Assembly (NCBI GenBank): GCA_044375105.1
Contig: JBILNK010000015.1
Coordinates: 1 to 39,021 of the forward strand
Direction of reading: 5' to 3'
Origin: JBIKLM01 sp044375105
GTDB lineage: Bacteria; Planctomycetota; UBA1135; GCA-002686595
DNA: 39,021 nucleotides
How positions within the stretch are numbered: position 1 is the stretch's first letter; the number at the start of each line of letters is the position of its first letter. The position numbers and the translations under genes were made by a program. The notes under the pieces are model-generated. The model was given only the letters and a program-made list of their open reading frames with translations. It did not search any database and had not been told where the DNA came from. Positions 1-9,297 of the stretch are shown here, piece by piece.

Positions 1-694
1 GGCCGGCGGAACGCGCCGCGGCCTCGTCCAGGGCGCGCAGATCCCCGGGCGCCCCCGGCGGCAGGCCGGCCGCCTCCGCGCGGCGCCGCGCGGCCGTGGC
101 CGAAGCAAAGGTCTCGAGGCAGCCGATGCGCTCGCAGCCGCAGCGCGGACCCTCGCGGGCCACCTTCACATGGCCGATCTCGCCGGCCATGCCGAATCCG
201 CGATAAAGCTTGCCCGACAGGATCAGGCCGCCGCCTACGCCGGTGCCGAGCGTCACGAACAGGAAATCCGAGAGCTCCTTGCCCGAGCCGAGCCAGTCTT
301 CGCCCAGGGCCGCCGCGTTGGCATCGTTTTCGAGCCGCACCGCGCCGCGCGGCAGACTCAGGCGGGTTTCGAGGGCCGAGACCAGCGGCTGGCCGTCCAG
401 GTAGGGCAGGTTGGGCGAGTCGGTCACGCCGCCGAGGCGGAGGTCGAGCAGTCCCGGAACGCCGATGCCTAGCCCGTTGCCGCCGCCCAACTCGCGGAAC
501 AGCTCCGCGCAGGCCGAGAGCAGCTGCTCGAAGCTGGCGCCTTCGCCCAGATCCCTGCCGCCGCGCGAAAGGATGCGCCCCTCTCGATCCACCCGCCCGG
601 CCTTGATCGACGAGCCGCCCACGTCGAAGCCGATGCCGCTGGGGGTGCCTGCCGAGCTCTGCGCCCCAGCTCCGGTCGGTCCTGTTTGGTGCAT
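1..694 (-). CDS. ROK-family sugar kinase (glucokinase-like), 3' end cut by window edge
   Basis: This is the N-terminal 231 residues of a ROK (repressor/ORF/kinase) protein, which would phosphorylate a hexose such as glucose with ATP in the cytoplasm. Seen: the ATP phosphate-binding motif GFDVGGSSIKAG at residues 22-33, the sugar-binding and catalytic motif ENDANAAALGE at 122-132, the loop GTGVGGGLI at 150-158, AGEIGH at 170-175, and the ROK zinc motif CGCERIGCLE at 185-194. No helix-turn-helix precedes the kinase domain, so it is a kinase and not a ROK repressor. The ATG at 692-694 is the likely start, with about 20 loosely conserved residues before the fold. It lies 57 nt behind the GlgA-like gene on the same strand, so the two may be co-transcribed. 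The exact sugar cannot be told from this part. About 80-100 C-terminal residues are outside the window. Confidence 0.9.
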   Translation of the reverse strand, partial: MHQTGPTGAGAQSSAGTPSGIGFDVGGSSIKAGRVDREGRILSRGGRDLGEGASFEQLLSACAELFRELGGGNGLGIGVPGLLDLRLGGVTDSPNLPYLDGQPLVSALETRLSLPRGAVRLENDANAAALGEDWLGSGKELSDFLFVTLGTGVGGGLILSGKLYRGFGMAGEIGHVKVAREGPRCGCERIGCLETFASATAARRRAEAAGLPPGAPGDLRALDEAAARSAG

Positions 695-751
695 CGCTGG
701 CCGGAACTTCCGGACGCGTCCGGGGCGTCCGCGACGGGGCGGATGGCCGCT

Positions 752-2230
752 TCAGCGCCCGCGGATGCGGCGCGTGACCCGGCGATAGGCCTTGTGGTAC
801 TCGGAGGCGGTTTTCTCCCAGGAGAAATCCTGGGCCAAGCCGCGCTTCACCAGACCTTCCCACTCGGGGTGGCGGAAGTGGTCGACGGCCCGCACCACGC
901 CCTCCAGCAGGCCGTCGCCGCTGTAGGGCGAGAAGTGCAGCGCCAGGCCTTCGGCGGGATTCTCGATCGCGTCCGGCAGGGTCTGCTCCAGGCCGCCCTG
1001 GTTGTAGATCATCGGCACGACGCCATAGCGCAGGGCCACCGCGAAGAGCGGATTGGCGGGCTGGTAGTGCGAAGGCAACAGCAGCAGATCCGCGCCGCCC
1101 ATGATCTTGTGGGCTGCCGCGGCGTCGTAGCCGCCGATCACCCGCAGGCGGCCCACGAAGGTGCTCTCGATCGTGCGCAGGCGCTTGCTGATGTCCTCGC
1201 CGCCCTGCCCCATGACGATCAGCTCGATGTCGCGCTCGAGCACCGAACCCAGCACCTCGGCCAGCAGGTCGAAGCCCGAATCCGCGTCCCAGCGCCCGAT
1301 GTGGCAGGCCACCAGGGACTTGGGGGTCACGTCCAGACGCAGGCCCTCCTGCAGCACTTGCTTGCAGCGCGCCTTGCCGGAGAGGTCCTTGGCCTGGGCG
1401 GAGAACGCCGCCGGCAGCAGCGGGTCCTTGGCGGGGTCCCAGGCGCTGTAGTCGACGCCGTTGTGGATGCCGACCAGCTCTTTCTTGCGGCGCTGGAAGG
1501 TGTCCTCCAGCCCATAGCCGCGGTCCCGCTGCTGGATGGTCTGGGCGTAGGTGGGCGAATGGGTGCCCACGACCGTGCCGAATTCGGCGCCGGCCTTGAC
1601 GAAGTTGACCTTGCTGGAGTGCTCGACCCCCTCCAGATTGCGGAAGAACTCGTGCGGCACGCCGATCTTGGGCAGGATCTCACGCTCGAACTCGCCCTGC
1701 ATGGCCAGGTTCGAGATCGAGAAGAAGGTGCCCGCGTTGGTGGTCGGGTGATTCTCGCGCGGTTTGTCGCGGTATTCGAGCTTGTGCAGCAGCGGGATCA
1801 GCCCGGTGGTCCAGTCCATGCAATGGAACACATCGACCGGGAAGTTCAGCAGCTGCGGGGCTTCGAGCACCGCGCGCGCGAAGATCGCGTAGCGGCGCCA
1901 GTTGTCCGCGTAGGGGCCGTTTTCGTCCCCGTAGGGAAAGCGATCGCCGAACAAGCGCGGATTCTCGAACAGCACCAGCTTGAGATCGCCCAGCTGCCCC
2001 TGGCGCAGCAGGATCTCGGTCTTGGTGTTGCCGTCTTGCACCTGCAGGCGGCCGAGCACCTCGAGGTGCGTCAGCGCGCTCGGATCCGCCTGGACCGTGC
2101 GCGGCATGAAGATGCGCACGTCGCAGCCCGAGCGCTTGAGGCTCGTGGCCAGGTCCAGGGCGACCGTGGCCAGGTTGGTGCGCCTCACCAGGGGCGCGAG
2201 CTCGGGCGTGACGAAAGCGACCTTTACCAA
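752..2230 (-). CDS. GlgA-like GT5 glycosyltransferase with degenerate active site
   Basis: The 492-residue length and two-domain GT-B layout match bacterial glycogen/starch synthase, which elongates alpha-1,4-glucan from ADP-glucose. Recognisable family blocks are VAFVTPELAP at the N terminus, SPTYAQ near 225-230, HNGVDYSAWDP at 256-266, HKIMGGADLLLLPS at 374-387 and RYGVVPMIYNQGGL at 401-414. The residues known as functional in E. coli GlgA are mostly replaced. The KTGGL motif reads RRTNL (16-20), His161 corresponds to Met138 in HCMDW, Lys305 to Ser318 and Glu377 to Gln390, while Arg300 is kept as Arg313. The alignment is by eye. The protein may therefore be a non-catalytic or differently acting paralogue. 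The start codon is TTG at 2230. The frame is open and clean, so this does not look like a decaying pseudogene. A ROK kinase follows 57 nt downstream. Confidence 0.85.
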   Translation of the reverse strand: MVKVAFVTPELAPLVRRTNLATVALDLATSLKRSGCDVRIFMPRTVQADPSALTHLEVLGRLQVQDGNTKTEILLRQGQLGDLKLVLFENPRLFGDRFPYGDENGPYADNWRRYAIFARAVLEAPQLLNFPVDVFHCMDWTTGLIPLLHKLEYRDKPRENHPTTNAGTFFSISNLAMQGEFEREILPKIGVPHEFFRNLEGVEHSSKVNFVKAGAEFGTVVGTHSPTYAQTIQQRDRGYGLEDTFQRRKKELVGIHNGVDYSAWDPAKDPLLPAAFSAQAKDLSGKARCKQVLQEGLRLDVTPKSLVACHIGRWDADSGFDLLAEVLGSVLERDIELIVMGQGGEDISKRLRTIESTFVGRLRVIGGYDAAAAHKIMGGADLLLLPSHYQPANPLFAVALRYGVVPMIYNQGGLEQTLPDAIENPAEGLALHFSPYSGDGLLEGVVRAVDHFRHPEWEGLVKRGLAQDFSWEKTASEYHKAYRRVTRRIRGR

Positions 2231-2360
2231 GAGCGGAATGCCCCCCGGGGCGGGGGACGCTGTGGAGCGCCCGGCGCAGCCAAAACAGGGCCGCTCGGGA
2301 CTCTGGATGATGGAATCCAGGCAGCCCGAGGCCCAGAGCCGAGCCGTTGAGGGCGCCCTA

Positions 2361-2382
2361 AAGTCTTTATTTTGGGAGACTT
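2361..2382. other. AT-rich island with short inverted repeat at the M48 gene stop
   Basis: The arms AAGTCT (2361-2366) and AGACTT (2377-2382) are perfectly complementary around a 10-nt AT-rich loop, and they overlap the TAA stop of the M48 gene. It is the most AT-rich patch in this neighbourhood. It could end the M48 transcript, or supply a promoter for the GlgA-like gene that starts 130 nt further along on the minus strand. The rest of 2231-2380 shows nothing else recognisable. Confidence 0.35.
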
Positions 2383-3226
2383 AGGAGCCGCCCTGGGCGC
2401 GCTCCTGCAGCTCCAGAGCCTGGGGCATCAGGGCCTCCATCTGGGCGATGCGGGTTTGGTTGCTCGGGTGGGTCGAGAGGAACTCGGGGCCCCCGTCCCC
2501 CCCGGACATGGCCGCCATGCGGCTCCAGAAGCGGGTGGCCTCCCGCGGGTCGTAGCCCGCGCGGGCCATCAGGATCAGGCCCGTGTGGTCGGCGTCCAGC
2601 TCCTGGGAGCGGCCGAAGGGCAGGTTGACCAGCAGCTCCATGCCCACCATGCCCGCTTGGATGTAGCCGCCCCAGTCGGGCTTGGCGACCGAGAGGGCTT
2701 CCGCGGCTCCCTGGGTCATCATCGCCTGGCTGACGCGCTGGGCCCCGTGGCGCGCCAGGGCGTGGCCCATCTCGTGCCCCATGACCACCGCCAGCCCGGC
2801 CTCGTTCTGGGTGATCGGCAGGATGCCCGTGTAGACCGCCATCTTGCCCCCCGGCAGGCAGAAGGCGTTGGCGCTCTGGGGGTTGTCGATCAGCACGACC
2901 TCCCAGGCGAAGCCGGGATCCACGTCCCGGGCAGCCACCACCAGGCGGTCCATGACGCGCTTGACCAGGGCCGCGTCCGGTCCGCTGCTGATCACTTTTT
3001 CGCTGGCCAGCACCTCCTGGAAGGCCGCGGCGCCGAGCGGCGTGTCCTGCTCGACCCCGAACAGCACCAGGCCGCTCTTGCCGGTGATCGGGTTGGTGGC
3101 GCAGGCCACCAGCAGGGCCAGGAAGCCGAAGGCTCGCCGCCAGCGGCGGCGGCGCTGGCTGCCGGGGCACGGGGCGGGCGCGAGGGCGGAGGCGGGGGGG
3201 GGGGGGGGGGGGGCGGCGTGGGTCAT
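2381..3226 (-). CDS. M48-family metalloprotease lipoprotein
   Basis: This is a 281-residue zinc peptidase of the M48 (Oma1/BepA/LoiP-like) type, probably anchored in a membrane and acting on envelope proteins. Seen: an Arg-rich stretch (25-31), a hydrophobic segment and the lipobox LLVAC with the modified cysteine at 42. These are followed by the zinc site HEMGHALARH (151-160), the third-ligand region SQELDADHTG (207-216) and the family motif STHPSNQTRI (251-260). The ATG at 3226 is the plausible start, because a longer reading would run into the divergent gpmI gene. Residues 6-11 are six prolines encoded by an unbroken C tract, so one inserted or deleted base would put the lipoprotein signal and protease out of frame. 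No in-frame ATG or GTG lies between the tract and the signal peptide. Confidence 0.88.
   Translation of the reverse strand: MTHAAPPPPPPASALAPAPCPGSQRRRRWRRAFGFLALLVACATNPITGKSGLVLFGVEQDTPLGAAAFQEVLASEKVISSGPDAALVKRVMDRLVVAARDVDPGFAWEVVLIDNPQSANAFCLPGGKMAVYTGILPITQNEAGLAVVMGHEMGHALARHGAQRVSQAMMTQGAAEALSVAKPDWGGYIQAGMVGMELLVNLPFGRSQELDADHTGLILMARAGYDPREATRFWSRMAAMSGGDGGPEFLSTHPSNQTRIAQMEALMPQALELQERAQGGS
3194..3213. repeat. 20-nt poly-G homopolymer inside the M48 gene
   Basis: Twenty consecutive G on the plus strand (C in the coding sense) start about 13 nt after the M48 start codon. They encode the proline run at residues 6-11. Long homopolymeric G/C tracts are classic substrates for slipped-strand mispairing. 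They are also prone to sequencing length errors, so the exact length should be treated with care. Confidence 0.9.
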
Positions 3227-3314
3227 GGCGATCTCCGGAGCGGGGCCTTTGGTCCAGTATCGTGGCGGCACGGGCTCGTGGCGAGCCCCCGGACCCCGCG
3301 ACCCGCCGCCGACC

Positions 3315-4865
3315 ATGGCCCACCGCCGCCCCCTGCGCCGCCCGCTGCTTCTGATCGTCCTGGACGGCTGGGGGCACCGGGAACGCCCGGAGTTCAACGC
3401 CATCAAGAGCCACGCGCCCTTTTTCCAGTCCTGCCTCGGGCGCTATCCGAACGGGCTCCTGTCCGCCTCGGGCCGCGAGGTGGGCCTGCCCCTCGGACTG
3501 ATGGGCAACAGCGAGGTCGGCCACATGAACCTGGGGGCCGGCCGGGTGGTCTACCAGGACATCACGCGCATCGACAAGGACATCGAGCAGGGCGGTTTCT
3601 TCCAGAACGGCGCCCTGGTGCGGGCCGCGGAGCTGGCCCAAAAGGGCGGCCGCGCCGTGCACCTCCTGGGCCTCGTCTCCGACGGCGGCGTGCACTCCTC
3701 GGACCGCCACATCCGGGCCCTGCTCGAGCTCCTGAAGCGCCGCGGGGTCGACGGCCGACGGGTGTTCGTGCACGCCATCCTCGATGGCCGCGATACGCCG
3801 CCGCGCTCGGCGCGCGGCTTCCTCGAGGCCCTCGAGCGCGACATCCAGGAGACCGGCATGGGCCGCATCGCCTCGCTGATCGGGCGCTACAACGCCATGG
3901 ATCGCGACAAGCGCTGGGAGCGCGTCGAAAAGGCCTATCGCCTGTTCGTCGAAGGCCACGGCCAGCGTGCTCCCTCGGCCCTCGACGCGCTGTCCGCCAG
4001 CTACGCCGCGGACAAGGGCGACGAATTCGTCGAGCCCTTCGTGATCGGCGACCCGCAGACGGGCCGCATCGCCGGCGGCGACCAGCTGATCTGCTTCAAC
4101 TTCCGCGCCGACCGCATGCGCCAGATCACCCAGGCCCTGGGGCTCGCGGAATTCAAGGAATTCCAGCGCCCCAGCTCGGGGTTGCCCCAGCTGACCACCT
4201 TCGCGCAGTACGAGGGCGGCACGCCCTTCGCCGTCGCCTACCCCAAAGAGTCCCTGAGCGGCATCTTCCCGGAGCTGATCTCCGCCGCGGGTCTGCGCCA
4301 GGAGCGGATCGCCGAGACCGAGAAGTACGCCCACGTGACCTTTTTCTTCTCCGGCGGCCGGGAGGCCGAGGTGCCCGGCGAAGCGCGGATCCTCGTGCCG
4401 AGCCCCAAGGTCGCGACCTATGACCTGCAGCCCGAGATGAGCGCCCCGATCGTCAAGCGCAGGATCCTCGAGTCCCTCGAGAAGGGCGAGACCGACGTCT
4501 ACATCATCAATTTCGCCAACGCCGACATGGTCGGCCACACCGGCATCCTGTCCGCCGCCGAGGCCGCCGTGGCCGCCGTGGACCAGTGCCTGCGCGAGAT
4601 CGTGCCCCTGGTGGTGGCCAAGGGGGGCGTGGCCGCGATCACCGCCGACCACGGCAACGCCGAGATGCTCTGGGATGAGGAGCACGACCAGCCGCACACC
4701 GCCCACACGACCAACCCGGTGCCGATCGTCCTGTGCGGCGACGGCCTCAAAGGCGTGCGCCTGCGTCCCATGGGCATCCTGGCCGACGTGGCCCCGACCC
4801 TGCTCGAACTCCTGGGCCTCGACCGCTCCCCCGGCATGGACGGCGTTTCTCTGATCGCGGGTTGA
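3315..4865 (+). CDS. gpmI: 2,3-bisphosphoglycerate-independent phosphoglycerate mutase
   Basis: Interconverts 3-phosphoglycerate and 2-phosphoglycerate in glycolysis and gluconeogenesis, with two metal ions (usually Mn2+) and a phosphoserine intermediate. The 516-residue length is typical of the family. Seen in order: the metal ligand motif VLDGWG (15-20), the catalytic serine in GNSEVGHMNLGAG (64-76, Ser66), VSDGGVHS, DGRDTPP, YNAMDRDKRW, FNFRADRMRQ, PSPKVATYDLQPEMSA, NFANADMVGHTG and the C-terminal metal motif TADHGNAE. The ATG at 3315 sits just before the conserved N-terminal strand, and no Shine-Dalgarno sequence is obvious. The gene is divergent from the M48 gene, with 88 nt between start codons, and convergent with hscA downstream. 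Confidence 0.97.
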   Translation: MAHRRPLRRPLLLIVLDGWGHRERPEFNAIKSHAPFFQSCLGRYPNGLLSASGREVGLPLGLMGNSEVGHMNLGAGRVVYQDITRIDKDIEQGGFFQNGALVRAAELAQKGGRAVHLLGLVSDGGVHSSDRHIRALLELLKRRGVDGRRVFVHAILDGRDTPPRSARGFLEALERDIQETGMGRIASLIGRYNAMDRDKRWERVEKAYRLFVEGHGQRAPSALDALSASYAADKGDEFVEPFVIGDPQTGRIAGGDQLICFNFRADRMRQITQALGLAEFKEFQRPSSGLPQLTTFAQYEGGTPFAVAYPKESLSGIFPELISAAGLRQERIAETEKYAHVTFFFSGGREAEVPGEARILVPSPKVATYDLQPEMSAPIVKRRILESLEKGETDVYIINFANADMVGHTGILSAAEAAVAAVDQCLREIVPLVVAKGGVAAITADHGNAEMLWDEEHDQPHTAHTTNPVPIVLCGDGLKGVRLRPMGILADVAPTLLELLGLDRSPGMDGVSLIAG

Positions 4866-5342
4866 GCCTTTTCGGCGACCTCGCGATCAGCCGGCAAAGG
4901 CCCCAGCCATCCCTGGCGAGCCCAGGGCGCGCAAGCGTTGGGGCCGCCAACGCGCTAGGACCGGATCGACTCGGGCTGCACCCGAGCAGTCGATCCTGCC
5001 CGCAGGCGTTCGAGGCGCTATCCCGCGGCCGCAGAAGGCTCGGATCGTCGCCGAGAGCCGATGCGTGTCAACGTTGAGGCGATCCGCTCAAGCCCTGGTG
5101 GGAATTCTGGACTTCTGGGATGTGGAGTCCGCAGCTGGGGGCTGTCCCCGGATGGATAGGACCTTCGATCGGAGCCGCGTTCCCCTGGGGGCCTGTTGCC
5201 CGGGTGGATCTGGATGCTCGGGTGCCGCCTCTAGCCGAGTCAGTACATCGAAACCACGTGAAAGGACCTGGGCGGCTGCCGATCGGCACCGCCGCAGGCT
5301 TCGCCCGACTCATCCGGCGCGGTTGGTTCCCGTGGCGACCGG
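4866..5342. other. Gene-free gap between convergent gpmI and hscA
   Basis: These 477 bp separate the 3' ends of gpmI (plus) and hscA (minus). I see no credible coding region. A ferredoxin gene, which in proteobacterial isc operons follows hscA, is absent here. The only structured element is the bulged hairpin at 4964-4995. Confidence 0.6.
4964..4995. terminator. Bulged hairpin between convergent genes, candidate terminator
   Basis: GATCGAC-TCGGG pairs with CCCGA-(GCA)-GTCGATC across the loop CTGCA, giving 12 base pairs with a 3-nt bulge. No T run follows, so it is not a classical intrinsic terminator. Its position between two convergent genes suits a bidirectional 3'-end element. A near-identical hairpin lies at 15554-15583, and related cores lie at 16864-16890 and 24661-24675. 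Confidence 0.45.
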
Positions 5343-7205
<1,863 letters not shown>

Positions 7206-7366
7206 GGTACGGGGCGGCGCGATTGCGGGATCGGACGGGCTGGCGGCAAGGGGGGGCCGGCGGGCCGCGGGGTCTGCGGGTGGGTGGTCTGGACTCCGGG
7301 TCTTGGGAGGGGCGGGGGCCGCTCCCCGGGGTGTGAAGCGCCCGTCCGGGGGAGCCCCGGGGAGGG

Positions 7367-8128
7367 TCAGGTCGTGCTTTCGGTGCGGTTGGCGCGCTCG
7401 AGCCGGCGCTCGGCGCATTCGGCGGCGGCGCGCTCGAGGTAGCGCACCGCGTTCAGCACGCGGCGCGCGTCGCGGTACTTGGGACTGCCCGGCTCGGGCA
7501 GCGGTGTCAGCAAGCCGCGCAGCGCCGCTAGTTCCGCGCCCAGGCGCTCGCGTAGCTCGCCGGCGAGCTTTTCCAACCCGGCCAGGGCCCGCGGGTCCCC
7601 CTGGCGGGCCGCTTCCAAGCTCTCGTTCCACTCGAGCACCTCGGCTAAGAACGCGGCCGGCATCTGGCGCTCCTGCTCGGCGCCCGGGCCGCCCCCGCGG
7701 GCGATCAGGTGCTCGATGCGGCGCGTCTCGTCGCTGAGCAGCTCGAAGGCGCCGTTCAGCTCCGCAGCGGAAGCCTGGGCGCGCTCGCGCTCCTCGGCGC
7801 CGGCGTTGGCGTAGAAGTCCGGATGCACGCGCCGCGAGAGGGCCGTCAGTCGCTTGCGCAGCAGCTCCAGGTCGAGCTCGGCCGCGGGCGCCAGGGAAAA
7901 CAGCGCGAAGGGGTCGATCGCGCCCGGCAGCGGCTGCAGCAGGCCGCAGCCTTCGCAAACCAGCGGCTGGCTCAGCGCGCTCGAGCAGCGGAAGCAGGCC
8001 GGGTCCTGCTGCGGATCGGCGCCGGAGGAGACCGGCTGCCAGCGGATCGTGCCCGCAGCGTCCTGCGCCCCGGAGCGCGGGGCGCCCTCTGGCTGTTCCG
8101 GTCGGGGAGGCGGTGCGGGATGGCTCAT
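7367..8128 (-). CDS. hscB: Co-chaperone HscB/HSC20 with N-terminal four-cysteine zinc site
   Basis: A 253-residue J-domain co-chaperone that recruits IscU to HscA and stimulates its ATPase. Seen: a proline-rich N terminus, a zinc site of two CxxC pairs (CFRC at 45-48 and CEGC at 58-61), the J-domain with RRVHPDFY (HPD at 102-104), and a C-terminal three-helix region from about 155 that would bind IscU. E. coli HscB (171 residues) lacks the cysteine domain, whereas human HSC20 and related proteins have one. The ATG at 8128 is chosen because it keeps the whole cysteine module. A start further upstream would read through the hairpin region. It stands 259 nt behind iscA, with a strong palindrome in the gap. 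Confidence 0.9.
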   Translation of the reverse strand: MSHPAPPPRPEQPEGAPRSGAQDAAGTIRWQPVSSGADPQQDPACFRCSSALSQPLVCEGCGLLQPLPGAIDPFALFSLAPAAELDLELLRKRLTALSRRVHPDFYANAGAEERERAQASAAELNGAFELLSDETRRIEHLIARGGGPGAEQERQMPAAFLAEVLEWNESLEAARQGDPRALAGLEKLAGELRERLGAELAALRGLLTPLPEPGSPKYRDARRVLNAVRYLERAAAECAERRLERANRTESTT

Positions 8129-8180
8129 GGGGAGTCTGGCTGAGATCGGGTCTCTGGCGCGCGTGGGCAGGCCAGGGAAC

Positions 8181-8218
8181 GGCCGCGGCCGCGCCCTCGC
8201 AGGGGCGCGGCCGCGGCC
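8181..8218. other. Perfect 16-bp GC-only stem-loop between iscA and hscB
   Basis: The arm GGCCGCGGCCGCGCCC (8181-8196) is exactly complementary to 8203-8218, with the 6-nt loop TCGCAG. On the plus strand a CTTTTTC run follows about 11 nt later. On the minus strand, the direction of the isc genes, no T run follows. It could be a transcript-processing or attenuation hairpin that separates iscRSUA from hscBA expression, or a terminator for antisense transcripts. The remainder of 8129-8387 shows no gene. Confidence 0.7.
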
Positions 8219-8387
8219 GACGCGAGCCTTTTTCAGTCTAGCAGTCGCGAGTCGCTGCTCACGGCCCCGTGTCGCAGCCCAGGGGCCGCTGGTGGCGACG
8301 CAGAGTGCGCCGCAGCCAGGCTTGGCCACCGCTAGCGTCGGTGCGCCTCGTCGGCGGGCCGGTCGCGCGCCGCAGCGCCGCTGAGCC

Positions 8388-8714
8388 TCAGACCGAGAAG
8401 GACTCGCCGCAGCCGCAGCTCTTGGAGGCGTTCGGATTGCCGAATTTGAAGCCGCGGCCCATCAGGCTTTCTTCGAAATCGAGCTCGGTCCCGTTCAGGT
8501 ACAGGAAGCTCTTCGGATCCACGGCGACCTTGACGCCGTGTTCTTCGTAGATTTGGTCGACGTCGCTGGTTTGGTCGTCGAAACCCAGCGTGTAGCTGAA
8601 GCCCGAACAACCGCCTCCCTTGACGCCGACGCGCAGAACCGTGCCCGCGGGCAGGTTCTGTTCGCTGATGATGCGCCGGACTTCTTTCACGGCGCGTTCG
8701 GTGAGGCTGAGCAT
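8388..8714 (-). CDS. iscA: A-type iron-sulfur carrier protein IscA
   Basis: A 108-residue A-type carrier that takes Fe-S clusters, chiefly 4Fe-4S, from the scaffold to target proteins. The three conserved cysteines are present: Cys36 in KGGGCSGFSY, and Cys100 and Cys102 in the C-terminal SCGCGESF. The start MLSLTERAVKEVRRI at 8714 fits the family's beginning. It lies 68 nt behind iscU on the same strand. On sequence alone it could equally be called ErpA. Its place in the isc cluster decides for IscA. Confidence 0.94.
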   Translation of the reverse strand: MLSLTERAVKEVRRIISEQNLPAGTVLRVGVKGGGCSGFSYTLGFDDQTSDVDQIYEEHGVKVAVDPKSFLYLNGTELDFEESLMGRGFKFGNPNASKSCGCGESFSV

Positions 8715-8782
8715 GGGAGAAGTTGCAGACTGCGATGGATGGCTTGTGGGGGGGCGGCCGCCGGGCTGAGGCCCGGCAGAGG

Positions 8783-9193
8783 TCAGTTGGCGTGCGACTG
8801 ACCCGCCGGGGCGGGGCTGCCGGCCTTGGTCTTGAAGTCGTTGACGGCGGCCTTGATCGCGTCCTCGGCGAGCACCGAGCAGTGGATCTTGACCGGCGGC
8901 AGGGAGAGCTCCTGCACGATGTCGGTGTTGCGGATCGAGAGCGCCTCGTCCAGGGTCTTGCCCTTGAGCCACTCGGTGGCCAGGGAGGAGCTGGCGATCG
9001 CGGAGCCGCAGCCGAAGGTCTTGAACTTGGCGTCGACGATGCGGTCGCCCTCGACCTGGATCTGGAGCTTCATCACGTCGCCGCACTCCGGAGCGCCGAC
9101 GACGCCCGTTCCCACGTCCTTGGCGCCCTTGTCCAGGCTGCCGACGTTGCGGGGGTTGTTGTAGTGGTCCAGGACTTTGTCGCTGTAGGCCAT
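8783..9193 (-). CDS. iscU: Iron-sulfur cluster assembly scaffold IscU
   Basis: A 136-residue scaffold on which 2Fe-2S clusters are built from IscS-derived sulfur. Seen: the N-terminal YSDKVLDHYNNPRNVGS, Cys37 and Asp39 in APECGDVM, Cys62 in FGCGSAIASS, the HscA recognition peptide LPPVK (98-102), and His104-Cys105. This is the full ISC-type set and separates it from SufU, which has an insertion and no LPPVK. The C-terminal 15 residues are a loose extension. It follows iscS by 104 nt. Confidence 0.96.
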   Translation of the reverse strand: MAYSDKVLDHYNNPRNVGSLDKGAKDVGTGVVGAPECGDVMKLQIQVEGDRIVDAKFKTFGCGSAIASSSLATEWLKGKTLDEALSIRNTDIVQELSLPPVKIHCSVLAEDAIKAAVNDFKTKAGSPAPAGQSHAN

Positions 9194-9297
9194 GGTGTCG
9201 TTTCCGTTGGAGTTCTTGGTCTTTGGGTGGGGGGGCGGCGCGGGGTCGCCGGCGCCGCTCGGTGGGTCGCGGCTTTTTGCCGGTCAGGCGCCCTGGA

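Noticed and set aside
686..2350. Long plus-strand frame opposite the GlgA-like gene
   Set aside because: His/Gln/Arg/Ala-rich translation without family motifs. The minus-strand frame has clear GT5 blocks.
4866..5342. Possible ferredoxin gene after hscA
   Set aside because: No frame has the CxxxxCxxC pattern of a 2Fe-2S ferredoxin.
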